From Pseudisothecium myosuroides (lineage: Eukaryota; Streptophyta; Bryopsida; Hypnales; Lembophyllaceae): a stretch of 64,000 nt of DNA. Location: positions 18,848,224-18,912,223 of the forward strand of contig OX637287.1 of NCBI GenBank assembly GCA_951799445.1, written 5' to 3'. Made by a program: the position numbers and the translations under genes. This document shows, one piece after another, positions 49,405 to 60,180 of this stretch. Below the pieces are notes generated by a model. The model saw nothing but the letters and a program-made list of their open reading frames with translations, was not told the origin of the DNA and searched no databases. Within the stretch, counting starts at the first letter, position 1. Each line of letters opens with the position of its first letter.

Positions 49405-50090
49405 AATCCAAATGTTGCGTTCTCTGGTGCATTGGAACCTCCGTTCAATTGCCAACAAGAACATAAGAAATAATAGGGGTAACTTAAGGTAGAAACACCC
49501 AAAAATGTCAAAATAAACAAATCAACATAGTTGGAGGCACCTTTTCCTAACAATAATATTTTGTAGTATTTTCAAAAACAAAAATAGATATTTTGGATAT
49601 GGCATGTAATTTCTATAATTTTTTTAAGTTGTAGCTTTCTAGACCACTGAAAACGTCCTGTAGGTGGGTGTGAATCCGAAATCTAATAAAATCAGTAGTT
49701 AATTAATAACAATTAAGTAAGAGGACAAATTTATGTCACTTTTCAAGGACACTTTAAAAGAAGTTTAGAGACACTTGAAGGAAAATCTAATATGCATGAA
49801 TGGAAACAAGGATTCTTTGGGGTGTTTCCGCCTTAGTTACACCTTCTTCACCCCATTTGCAATCTTCGAAGAATGGGGACGTGGCACTCTCTCGTTGGCT
49901 CTTTGTGGCTTGCAAAGGTCCTATTCTCTGAAGATTGAGAATGATTATTTTTCTCCTCTAGAGTCTAGAGGTAAAAAATGGTAGTGAAGAAAATTTCTTC
50001 ACAAAACTTTTTATCTCAGCCACGTGCCGCTTTATGACTTCATCCTAGTTGCAGCATCTTCAAAATTGCAAAATGAAGAGGATCAGAGGT
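49405..50090. other. Intergenic, no gene recognised
   Basis: Near 49489 a fragment CTTAAGGTAGAAACACCC resembles a MITE end, with no partner found. No coding signal. Confidence 0.4.
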
Positions 50091-50094
50091 TTAA

Positions 50095-50758
50095 ACCCTA
50101 AATGCCCAAGGCCTATTTGAGCTTCTTCGAATTTGTCCTGAATTTAAAAAAACAATATTTTGATAAGTTTTATCAATTTTTTTTGGATTGTCACTTTACA
50201 ATTTCAAACTAGACATTTCAAAGATCACACGAGAAAAAGTAACACAACAATATCACTTATGGATTGAAAGATTATAATGTTTGATCAAGAACTAGGGTGT
50301 TAAAATTGTGAAAGTGATTTGAAGTCTTTCAACCCTTTTTTCATATGTCAAAACTAAGAAAATGATCACTAAAAAAATGGTCACCAAAAAAATATGAGGT
50401 TACTGAACGGCATAATATGCATAACTCCAATCAATTTAAAACTTCTCAAAATCTACTCTACAATTTTATTAAATGAACTTGTAATGTGATTTTTCCTCCA
50501 AGTTCTAGTGTATTTGAAGCTCATTTCCAAGAGCCCTCAACACTAAAAAAATCAAGCTTTGCAATGAACACCTTTGTTCAAAATCTTCAATAGAAAAATC
50601 ATAATCATTCATTTTCAAAATTAGATTTTTGATGCTAAAACTAGACTTCAAAAAGGATTTAAGAAAATATAAACTATTAAAAATAGTAATTTGATAAGGT
50701 TTCATTTAACTTTGAAGTATTGCGGACACCAAAATTTGGTGCCTCGGGCATTTATGCG
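50095..50758. mobile_element. TTAA-flanked element E (664 bp)
   Basis: TTAA at 50091-50094 and 50759-50762. Ends ACCCTAAATGCCCAAGGC and, inverted, CGCATAAATGCCCGAGGC, matching at 14 of 18 positions. Likely piggyBac-type from the target site. No coding. Confidence 0.6.
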
Positions 50759-50762
50759 TTAA

Positions 50763-51230
50763 GGTGAGTGGGACCACCACTTATCCACCTCTGATTGTTG
50801 CAGATTGTACCTTTCAAAATCACAAACTTCGATGCAAAGACTGCCTTGATGCAATCGACGCTCTAAATTACATCAATTCAATCAATGGTCCAAAGTACAC
50901 ATTGTGTTAAAGTGCACTAAAAAATTATTGCATTGATTGTGAAACAAAACGTTCAGTAGCCTTCAAAGAGGCTGCCTTTCCCTCTCTGAAGTCCTCATCC
51001 ACGAAGTTCATCCTGGCATTGTTAATGTAAGCTTCAGTACTGGGATAGGAGTAGTACATTTATGGTGTTTTCCAAATTTTTTTGCTAATTTTAGGACCAA
51101 ACATACAACTCAACAAATAATTGTGAAGAAAAATGGATTGCCAAAAACCTAGAGAATCCATTGTGTAATATACCGATGCAATTTATCCATTTGCAATTAA
51201 TAACTTATTTTAGGTGTTCCTATTGAAAAG
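50763..51230. other. Intergenic, no gene recognised
   Basis: Nothing recognised. Confidence 0.4.
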
Positions 51231-52015
51231 AAGCTCTATATATACACATGGGGTAGTAGTAGGTAGAACAACCCATGTGGGATAAGTAAATTAGAATTTG
51301 TAATTTCTCAATTTTCAACCACTCATAATTAATTCAAAAGTATGAATTGTGTTAAAAGTAATTTCAGACCTCATTTAGGCATAGTACATTGAATAGGGGT
51401 ATTAAGGGGACCAAACAATTAAAAGGACTTATCTTCGAAAATTGTAGATGTTTGAAACATGATGTACAACCCCAGGACACTTCAATAACTATTGATGTAC
51501 AAAAAAGGTAGATATTTATATAGTGTGAAATGTCAATTAATTAGTATGGGTCCCTTTAATACCCCTATTCAGTGTAGAATAATTTTTTGCAAAAAACTTT
51601 GAACTTAAAAAAGTTGGTAAATAAAGATAACTTTCATCTCCAAAAATCCGTTTGAGATTTCAAGCCTTCAATCAATAGTTATGGACAAAAAGCAGAGAGG
51701 GTGTTTAAAAATGTCAAAGAAAATGTCCATTCCAACCCCTTTCCGAAATTTGTCCATAACTTTTGATTGGAGACTCAAAATTCAAAACGGATTTTTGGAA
51801 ACAAAACTTAATTTAATTTACCAACTTTGTTTAATTAAATAAATTCTGGATAAAATTTATTGTACTATGCCTAAATGAGGTCTGAAGTTCTACCTTAAAT
51901 ACAATTCTTGTTTTTGACTTAATTATAAGTGGTTGAGAAACTACAAATTCTAATTTACATATCCCACATGGGTTGTTCTACCTCCTACCACTCCATGTGC
52001 ATATAAAGATTTGTC
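51231..52015. mobile_element. Foldback element with AGGTAGAACAACCCATG arms
   Basis: 51231-51386 and 51855-52015 are inverted copies (GGTAGAACAACCCATGTGGGATA and complement). A second inverted pair lies inside at 51636-51690 and 51735-51805, around a centre near 51712. The ends recall the GGTAGARCCACCC family. It carries the nested element at 51387-51574. Confidence 0.7.
51387..51574. mobile_element. Nested mariner-like MITE (188 bp)
   Basis: Bordered by TA (51385-51386 and 51575-51576). Ends CATTGAATAGGGGTATTAA and, inverted, CACTGAATAGGGGTATTAA, continuing to about 25 matching bases. It sits at the inner edge of the left arm of the foldback, so it inserted later. Confidence 0.75.
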
Positions 52016-52481
52016 TTCTCACTTCCAAACACAATGCCTAAATGAACTCTAATACAAAGTGATTTAATTCTAACATTGAAACTAATATTCTCAATGAATT
52101 CATTAGCATTTTGTTTAAAATTCTTGTTTTGATTTCAGTTTTTTGTTGAAGTTTTTAATTTGCCACTATCTGCAGTGTACAGTATCGAAGCGGGCACCAA
52201 ATTAAATTCTGACAGTTATTGACAAGTGTCCCCATAGCTATTGATTGGGTGCGAAATATACCGCACCATTTCATCACTCAAATGAAATTGTGTGGTATAT
52301 TCCACACCATTCCGTTTGGAGGAAGGCAGAACCAATAACTGCTACTGAATGTTATGAAAACTTCTCTCCATTCTCCATTCTCATTCTCCACACCAACAAA
52401 AGGGATGTCACACCTTCTTCATGGGTTCTGGCTCCTAATTGGCTCCTCTGTTCTCTCCACAATTTTTCATTCTTCATAAAA
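52016..52481. other. Intergenic, no gene recognised
   Basis: A short segment at 52245-52345 (GTGTGGTATATTCCACACC and GAATGTTATG) resembles the tandem unit at 22746-23285. No gene. Confidence 0.4.
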
Positions 52482-52858
52482 ACTAGTGTGCCTTGTGCCA
52501 TTGCCACAACAAAATAAAAGTAAAAATAATTTTCAAAATTTTTTAATTTATAAAAACTTTAAAATTCAATATCTTTTATGCATGAAGGAATACAAGGGCT
52601 TTGTTTCTTAGTGTTTGGACCTATGGTGTGAAAGTTGTAGATTTTCCAAAATAGAAGATAATTTAATTTAATTTAATTTAATTTAAAAATAATTCAAATA
52701 TCAGCATAACTTTCATATTGTAGGTCTAAACACCACGAAACAAAGTCTGTGGAGAGCCTTCTAACGGTACCAAGAACAAGGCCAAGAGACTCTCAATTTC
52801 TTAGATTTCACAGTATCAAACAAATAAAACAAAACAAACAACCTGATTTAAGGTATAG
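52482..52858. repeat. ACTAGTGTGCC repeat family, copy 1
   Basis: Begins ACTAGTGTGCCTTGTGCC and ends with an AAACAAAACAAAC-rich stretch and TTTAAGGTATAGA. It contains one diverged copy of the core ACGAAACMAAGYC...GGTACCAAG. The ends recur at 54936-55180 and 55181-55788. Confidence 0.7.
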
Positions 52859-52920
52859 ATTTCATTTTTTGAAATGGCGTAATTACCCCAAATGGATCAT
52901 ACTAAACTTACTACTACAAA

Positions 52921-53233
52921 TTAAGGTGGGTACCCCCCAAACTTCCACTTTTTGTTGTTGTGCCTAGTTATTATTAATTTTATTTTACTATAGTTATTAT
53001 TATTAGATTGGTCAAATTTTCATATTTTCTTGTTGACAAATGAAAAAAGTTCCAATGCATCGAAGAACATGACATTTGGACATTGTATGCCAAAGTTATG
53101 AAGGATCAAAGATATTTTTGATAGATGTTCAAAAATCGATTCTTCAACATACGTACGTATTGATTTTGGAGATATACATAGAGTAATGATGGTGGTTTTG
53201 GGCAAGGTGTGATTTTGGGTGTACCCACCCTAA
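52921..53233. mobile_element. MITE with TTAAGGTGGGTACCC ends, copy 2 (313 bp)
   Basis: Left TTAAGGTGGGTACCC, right GGGTGTACCCACCCTAA. The interior matches the copy at 20331 (CAATGCATCGAAGAACATGA, TATGAAGGATCAAAG). Confidence 0.7.
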
Positions 53234-54003
53234 GTTCAATGTAGTTAATTATTTTGAATCCAACTGGATAGGGTTATTGTATTCTGTACAAACTAGCTTG
53301 ATCTATGCATAGGATACAAAAGTGAAAGTTAAAAAGAATTGTCCTCTTTACTAAATAAATATTTTTTAAATAACATTAGTTTTATAAAATAAGTATTGAA
53401 AAATTTAAGTTTATGAAATAGATAGTAAATTTAGATCTTTAGAAAGTGGTCCCATGTAGAATTGCCTTGGTGATAATAAGCATACAAACAAACAAGATTA
53501 AACAAAAAGCCAACATCAAGTATACGACGGTATGATTGGAGGTATTAATTGAAAGGTGTTTAGTAATTAGTTGTATTCTATTCATTGATTTGTCTATTAA
53601 ACTATTCATTTCTCCATGGTGTGCATCTTCAATAGCATAAGAATAATAGGCCCTATGACTTTGTCATAATTAAGGTTAGGTTTAGGGTTTAGGCCCTATG
53701 GCTTTGTCATAATTAAAGGTTTAGGGTTTACATCATCACACAAGGAGAGTGGTATTCATAACTTATGCCGGACCCTGACCTGCAGGCAACGAGGCTCCGT
53801 AGATGTGCACTTGTCTTGTATTCGGCTATTGACAAAACGAGATTTGAATCACTGCTCCTTTCAGACTGACGCCTTCTACACGAACTGGCTCTCTCCAATC
53901 AAATGATACAGATTCCACCCATACTGATGTGCCTATGCTTACAAACTGAACCATTCCACATGTGTAAGATCACACCTTCCGTCGTGCAAGAATTACCGCT
54001 TCT
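53234..54003. other. Intergenic with a 43-bp duplication
   Basis: AGGCCCTATGRCTTTGTCAT occurs at 53648 and 53691, each followed by a TTTAGGGTTT stretch. The latter is a telomere-like word but too short to be a telomeric tract. No gene recognised. Confidence 0.5.
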
Positions 54004-54007
54004 TTAA

Positions 54008-54877
54008 CCCTTTAGTGACCGTGGTTGATTTTGGGGGTGGGCGTAGTTTTTCAAGAAAATGAATTTTGTGGCCACTCTAAAGATGTAGTCTTAGATCAAA
54101 CCGTACAAGGTGTTTCCATAAGGGAGATTCTTCAACCTAACAAAAAATCAAACTCATCCAACAGTACAAATTGCTATAAATAAAATAGGAGGTCCATAAA
54201 TCAACCTTTTAAGGGCTAAAATTGAATTTTGTGGAGGTGAAACATCTTTAAATACTTTTTAGTAAATTTTCCTCAAAAGACAAGTAGAATAGGCATCAAA
54301 TCCAAGTCATTTCATATTTTTTCAAGCTTTGTGAAATTAGTTACAAATTTTTGAAGTTCACAAAAAATGGTCATAAAAATGAATACCCTTCTAAAATGTG
54401 CAGATTTGGTACATTGAAGAAAGTGAAATGTACCTCTAAATCATGTTTGCTTCTAGAGCCTTGTTGGAGTTTGAATTGCTTTCCTTAATTTTCAAAAATC
54501 AATGACTTGAATGACCCTTTAGAATTTGCGCTACATAAATACCAATGCATAAGTTTACTTTGGGCATTCATAAGATTATAAAGCAACACTTCTACCTTGT
54601 CAAGACAGCAAGTTACAAAAAAATCTCACAATTTGGTTGATATTTTTTTGTATTTTTGTTGAACACTTCTCATTTATAGGTCTAGGCCATTTGTATTTGC
54701 AACCTCATAGCTAATTCATCAATGCTCCAATTCTCTTGAACTTGGTTTTGTTTGAAGCGCACAAAGACATTCTAATTGCGTTTCTCTTTGAGATTTTTGT
54801 GATCAAATGTATTTTGAACAATATTAGACTGAGAGTCCAAAAATCAACCAAAAAGTGGTCGATCGGTCACTAAAGGG
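54008..54877. mobile_element. TTAA-flanked element D (870 bp)
   Basis: TTAA at 54004-54007 and 54878-54881. The 14-bp ends CCCTTTAGTGACCG are perfectly inverted. The TTAA target and CCC start are piggyBac-like, but the interior is unlike elements A and B. No coding. Confidence 0.78.
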
Positions 54878-54935
54878 TTAAATAAATCATGAAGCAAAAG
54901 AACATCCAAATAAGAGTTGATGAGAACTTAATATT

Positions 54936-55180
54936 AACTAGTGTGCCCTGTGTCGTTGGCATAGCCAAAATGTAATTAAAAGTAATTTTCTATATTCAAT
55001 AAAAACTTCAAAATTCAACAACTTTCCCCCCATATGTCTAAATGTTACGAAACCAAGCCCGTGCACCCCTCCTTGCCGAGGGCTTTCCGACGGTATCAAG
55101 CACGCCACTGGGGGACGCACGGTCCGGGAGATCTCAACGTAACAAACAAAACAAAACAAACAACCAAACTTAAGTATGGA
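54936..55180. repeat. ACTAGTGTGCC repeat family, copy 2
   Basis: Starts AACTAGTGTGCCCTGTG and contains one core unit (AAGCCCGTGCACCCCTCC at about 55053). Ends ACAAACAACC, then ACTTAAGTATGGA. The next copy follows directly. Confidence 0.75.
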
Positions 55181-55788
55181 CTAGTGTGCCCTGTGCCGTT
55201 GCCACAACCAAAGCAAAAGTAAAAGTCATTTTTAAAACAAAAAATAACCTAAAAATCCATAACTTTTCCATGATAGGTCCAAACGCCACGAAACCAAGCC
55301 TGTGCACCCCTCCTTGCCAAGGGCTTTAAAATGGTACCAAAAACGTGACAAATTGACATACGGTTCAAAAGATACATATTTTAGCATAATTTAGTAAATT
55401 TTAAGATCCAAAAATAACTAAAAAATCCATAACTTTCCCATTGCCGGTCCAAATGCCATGAAACCAAGCCCGTGCACCCCTCCTCGTTGAGGGCTTTCCA
55501 AAGGTACCAAGGACGTGACAAATTGATACATGGTTCAAAAAACACATAATTTAGCATAATTTAGTAATTTTTAAGATCCAAAAATATAACTTTCGCACCA
55601 TAACTCCAAACGCGACAAAACAAAGCCCGTGCACCCCTCTTTGCCGAGGGCTTTCCAACGGTACCAAGTACGCCACCGGAGGCCACATGGTCCTGTAGAT
55701 CCCCACGTGACAAACAAAACAAAACAAACAAACAAACAAACAAACAAACAAACAAACAGCCTGTCTTAAGGTATGGATAATAGAAACT
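55181..55788. repeat. ACTAGTGTGCC repeat family, copy 3 with three core units
   Basis: Head-to-tail with copy 2. It contains three core units of about 165 bp, at about 55291, 55462 and 55619. Each has CCATAAC, CAAAYGCSA, AAGCCYGTGCACCCCTC, GGGCTTT and GGTACCAA. Ends in a run of AAAC units (55712-55757) and CTTAAGGTATGGA. Confidence 0.8.
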
Positions 55789-56661
55789 CAAGGTTCTAAT
55801 CATGCTGCACTCATCAAATTCCAGATCAAGCATCCTAGCAACTAAGGTAGGAGGCTCATAAACCACTCATTTAAAGGATGGTCTGCCTTTTTCTTGTATT
55901 TCCTTGGATGGGAATATTTTTAGCTCATTTTTAGACAAAGAGAAATAGATGCGGAATGTAACTCAAGTGGTTTTGTATTTTTCCAAGCATTTTTGAATTA
56001 CTTGTGAATTTTCAAACGAGTTGGATCATAGGTCCCTATTTATGACCCTAGGTCTTCCCTAAACCATTCACTTGCAATTCTAAAGAAAGATGGAGAAAGT
56101 CAAGAGAATGATTTGGCTCTTGCAATTAATAACATTTAAAGGGGCCGTTCTTAATGCCTGTGCTATTTTAGAGACTTCTACCTCATCATGGTTGAAACCA
56201 AATTGGAAGAGGTAGATGCATCCTAAGTAAGCAATTGCTATCATAATAAAATTTATTTATAAAAACTTCAAATGCATAATAAGCTACTCTAAGTGTTTAT
56301 GATTATAAAATAAAATCTTTGTTATAAAATAAAATCTTTGATGTGAAAGTGCTTTTAAAGACAAATTCAATTATATAATATTTAATAAATATAAAACTAT
56401 ATTATATAAATTACAAAAAATAACGAATAAATAATAAGTCAAATCATAAATATAGGTAGAGGCTAGATAGATGTTATAGTGTTTTATGTGAGATTGTAGG
56501 ATATTGTGAACAACCAAATAAACACCGGCATGAAGTAGCCGTATAAATTTTGTGAAGTTGTCAGAAGTCGTTCAAATTTTGAGAATCCTAGTTTTGTAGA
56601 CGCGTCCTTCCGTTGTCTCCTTATAGCTTGTTTCCTTGTCACTCTCTTCTTTCTACCTTCC
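55789..56661. other. Intergenic, no gene recognised
   Basis: AT-rich, with no recognised features. Confidence 0.45.
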
Positions 56662-57075
56662 TAAGGTAGAGCCACCCAAATCCCGACCAGTGACCCATAC
56701 CCAACCTATAGGTGTAGGTGTTTTCAACCAAAGTTGCACTAGATTTTTTGAAGCTTAGAATGTGGTTTTCAAGGTTGGAACTAATAAGTTCATGACACAT
56801 GTCCTAAGTTGTGAGAAAGAAAGTAGAAAATAATGAGTAGGAAAAAAGTTCTTGAGTGATCAGAATTGGAAGAGTCTAGACATTGGCTATGGATCCAGAG
56901 CACTTTTTACTTCCTAAAATTCATAGTAATTTCAGTTTAAGTGATAAAATTACCAATTTTTTTGCAATCCCCATCATTTCTATCGATGCACCTATGAAAA
57001 TATTTATTTTACCTTGCACTACTCCAAATCATGTCAGAATTGTTTATTTGGTCGGTTATGGGTGGCTCTACCTTA
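56662..57075. mobile_element. Complete MITE with TAAGGTAGAGCCACCC ends (about 414 bp)
   Basis: Left TAAGGTAGAGCCACCC and right GGGTGGCTCTACCTTA are perfect inverted repeats. It is the reference copy for the partial relatives at 12903, 23593-24214 and 49191. The target duplication is unclear because the ends themselves finish in TAA/TTA. Superfamily not assigned. Confidence 0.75.
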
Positions 57076-58003
57076 CTTGCCTTCTTTTTGCTTCTTGCTT
57101 CCAAAACCTTGCATCACATTGTTACTATTGGTAAAATTAGGCATGGAGAGCGTATTGTAGACAAACACCAAGCTTTGAGACCACAGATTCAATAAGGCGG
57201 TGGTTTTAGGTGATATTTTGTCTACTTTCATTCATTGATGCTTTGGCAATGTTTTGTGGGCATTCACTTGATACAATTTAACTTCAATAGAAAAAGTCTT
57301 GTTAAGTTGGATGTGTGTATTACACCAAACATTGACAGCAATGTAATTTGGCTTAATGTTCCTCAACTTTCGGCAGACAAAAGGATAGTATTCAATAAAT
57401 CATCAATTTATGAGCTTTTACACTTGGGTGTAGTGTTTGTCTATTGGATTTTTAATTGTTTTTAATTTGAGGGCTATGACTTATGTTTTGTACTTTGTTG
57501 ATTATGCCCGTGCTGTTCCTTTTGATGAACTTGATATTAGTGTCTTGCTTGGATACAACAAGCATGTAGCTGGTCAACGTTATACATATGGTGATTTGAG
57601 TGGTGGAGAGGCTTATTTGATGAGATTAGATCATGTTATATGTTTGGTTTCCCTAACATTTGATGAAGGTATTGGACTCCATATTTTGTCAAAAGAAGAT
57701 ACTTAGAATACTTGATAGTTTTATCAAGGAACGCACCGATGGATTGAAAAAGAAAAATATAGATGTTGGTTCATCAAAGAAAAATGAAGACATTGCTGAT
57801 AAGATGGCAACAACAATACAAAAGAATGGAGGTGATAGGATGGCAACAAAGACTAGATTAAGGCAGCTTGCAACAAAATTTCAACTTGTACCATCATGAT
57901 GGTTTTGCTCACATAGATTCATAGTGGTTTGTAAATTTGTCTAGAAACTTTGGTAGTAAATTTATTCTAATCATATGATGTAAGTGGTTTGAAATCATTG
58001 TTG
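57076..58003. other. Unassigned open frames, possibly a gene or element remnant
   Basis: Overlapping plus-strand frames at 57235-57465, 57437-57706 and 57660-57899 follow one another through frame changes. They read like decayed coding DNA (for example YVLYFVDYARAVPFDELDISVLLGYNKH). No family was recognised. They may be a remnant of a captured gene or of an element protein. Confidence 0.25.
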
Positions 58004-58186
58004 TCACATTGGTCAAGTTAAGATCATTGGACGTCTCGGATGAGTGGACATATTGAACAGTTTGGGCAGACTAGACGGACAATGTGACTATCTAAAAATA
58101 GTCACATCGGGCCGGTTAGGGTCATCAGACTTCCCGGACAAGTAGGTAAATCAAATTGTTTGGATGGATAGTCCATTCAATGTGAT
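58004..58186. repeat. Direct duplication of about 83 bp
   Basis: 58004-58086 and 58103-58186 are diverged copies. Both start CACATYGG and end CAATGTGA, and share words such as TCATYRGACKTCYCGGA. Confidence 0.65.
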
Positions 58187-58274
58187 AACTATGTTTGAAA
58201 TAGTAGTTTTAACTACCAACCAAATGTACATAGGAATCGCTTTCGGTGGAGCTCTTGAGTTTTAGAGTGGACTT

Positions 58275-58790
58275 ATTGTGGGTCGCTCTCAAAAGCGTAC
58301 GCGTGGGTTGCAATCGGGCGCGTGGTCGAGGTGTTATAGTGAGTTGCTGTAGTCTCCTACTTCTTAGTTTCCAAATTAATTTTTCTCCGCTTGTTGTTTG
58401 TTGTTTGTTGGGCAATGACTAAAATTGCGATGGAGAGAGTTGTAGGTGAGCTTTGTGACGCCTTGCGCGCACTCACACTCTACTACCGCCATAGAAGACG
58501 TGGGCGCTACAATGCGAGAGATCATTGTGAACCCGGAGAGTTTTTTGATGATGGAGGTGAGTTGCATTTAGGGTTACGAAGACTTAGAGTTACAGAGGTG
58601 TTTGTTTGCGGTGCTTTCTCACAATTGTTGTGTTGGTTACATAGACTTATCAAATTGTCGCAATTGGGTGAAGCTTCTGGGTGTTTGCTTTGGCACGGCA
58701 TTTGTATCCATGGCGGCAAATTAATACATGATCGAGAAACAAGTTGCTGGAGTTGAGGGAAAGTTGTCCAGTCAAATTACTAGACTAGAA
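58275..58790. repeat. Diverged duplicate, first copy, with unassigned frame
   Basis: From GGTTGCAATCGGGCGCGTG it resembles 59730-60100 (GGTTGCAATTGGACGCGTG). Both continue through AGTCTCCTACTT and CTTTGTGACG. The first copy holds a 121-aa plus frame (58391-58756) without recognised domains. Confidence 0.5.
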
Positions 58791-59377
58791 GGGAAGATAT
58801 CCAAGCTGGAGTGCACACAAAATTCTTAGTGCACACAAAATGCTTCCAAAGGATATCCGGCATGATCTACAGGAGATCAAGAGTGATGTCAAAAATCAGT
58901 TCATGGAGGTTAAGGCTATTCTTAAGAAATAGTGGTGATTGTCTCTCTAAGTGGCAATTGTGACCATCTTAAAAAGGTTCAAGATAAGTGGTCCTCCATC
59001 CTAATTGTGTTTGATAAGAGTTTTGAAAGCACAAGTTTAATATTCTAAAAATACCTTTTTTGTTGCCTAAAGCTACAACTTCTTCTGACAAGCATTTGTT
59101 TACAACTAAGCCCATTGCATGAAAAATTGGTTTGCATCCATGGCCAACAAAGCCAAGCCTATACCCCACAAGAAGATCCGCCTAGTATTTGTATGGTACA
59201 TCAACAAAACAAAAATACAAATTGTTATTCTAACGCTAAATTCAATTATAGTTGCCATCATCTTAATATGGTGATTCTAGAGATGGCGTGATAAGTTTTA
59301 AGATTCATTCGCTCTTGGATTTGGTGTTAGTCAATATTTGAGGAATGAATTTGAGGACTAGATTTATTTTGCTAATA

Positions 59378-59691
59378 GCAAAAGGAAGACAACCAAAAGG
59401 TGGACGGCCAAAGGGAAAAATGCTACAGGGCGGACGGCCAAGCCATCATATTTTTGGCCAAGGTGGATGCAAAGTAGAAGAGAACCAAGGGGTTGATGGT
59501 CAAAGGGGTGGATGGCCAAGCCATTTTGTTGTCTGCCCCTTGGCTGACTCCCCCTTGGCTGACTCCCCCTTTTGTGTCTACCTAGGCCAAAAATATGATA
59601 GCTTGGTTGTCCGCCCTTTTGGTTGGCCATCCTTTAGCGTGTGCTCCTTTGGCCGTCGGCCGTCCACCTTTTAGTTGTCTTCCCTTTTGGC
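59378..59691. mobile_element. Foldback element with AAAAGGTGGACGGCC arms (about 314 bp)
   Basis: The left arm from GCAAAAGGAAGACAACC is repeated inverted in the right arm ending GTTGTCTTCCCTTTTGGC. The arms are about 130 bp and also contain internal repeats of CGGACGGCCAA and TTGGCTGACTCCCCC. It lies between the two duplicates at 58275 and 59730. Confidence 0.75.
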
Positions 59692-59729
59692 ATCTTTCTT
59701 GGAATCTCGAGGGCATGGGCTAGGTTGCA

Positions 59730-60100
59730 ATTGGACGCGTGAGTTGAGGTATTGAAGGTGAGTTAGTCTCCTACTTATTACAACAACTCTCATTTCCAAA
59801 TTGTTGTCTCCAATTGTTGCGTTTGTTGCTTGTGATGGCTAAACTTGTGATGGTCGTAAAGGCCTAGGATCTTTGTGACGGATATTTAAGCACACTCACA
59901 TATACTTTGTACCGTTGCTGCCATTAAAAACTTGAACATTTTTGCTAAAAACCACATTCAACCTCTGAGCTCCAACTGAGAGAGCTTTGGCAACTTGGAG
60001 AGCTTTAAAAAATGGAGGTAAATACCTAAACTTAGGATTATGGAGGCGCTTTCTTGGAATGTAGAAAAGGTAATGAGAGATTCTCACAATTGTTGTCTTT
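59730..60100. repeat. Diverged duplicate, second copy
   Basis: Partner of 58275-58790. No open frame of note. Confidence 0.5.
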
Positions 60101-60153
60101 GCAAACTTACCTTCGTGATAAGATAAAGTTACTCTCAATTTGCATTGGTCCCT

Positions 60154-60180
60154 ATGTGTGTGTGTGTGTGTGTGTGTGTA
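60154..60180. repeat. TG microsatellite
   Basis: About 12 consecutive TG units. Confidence 0.9.
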
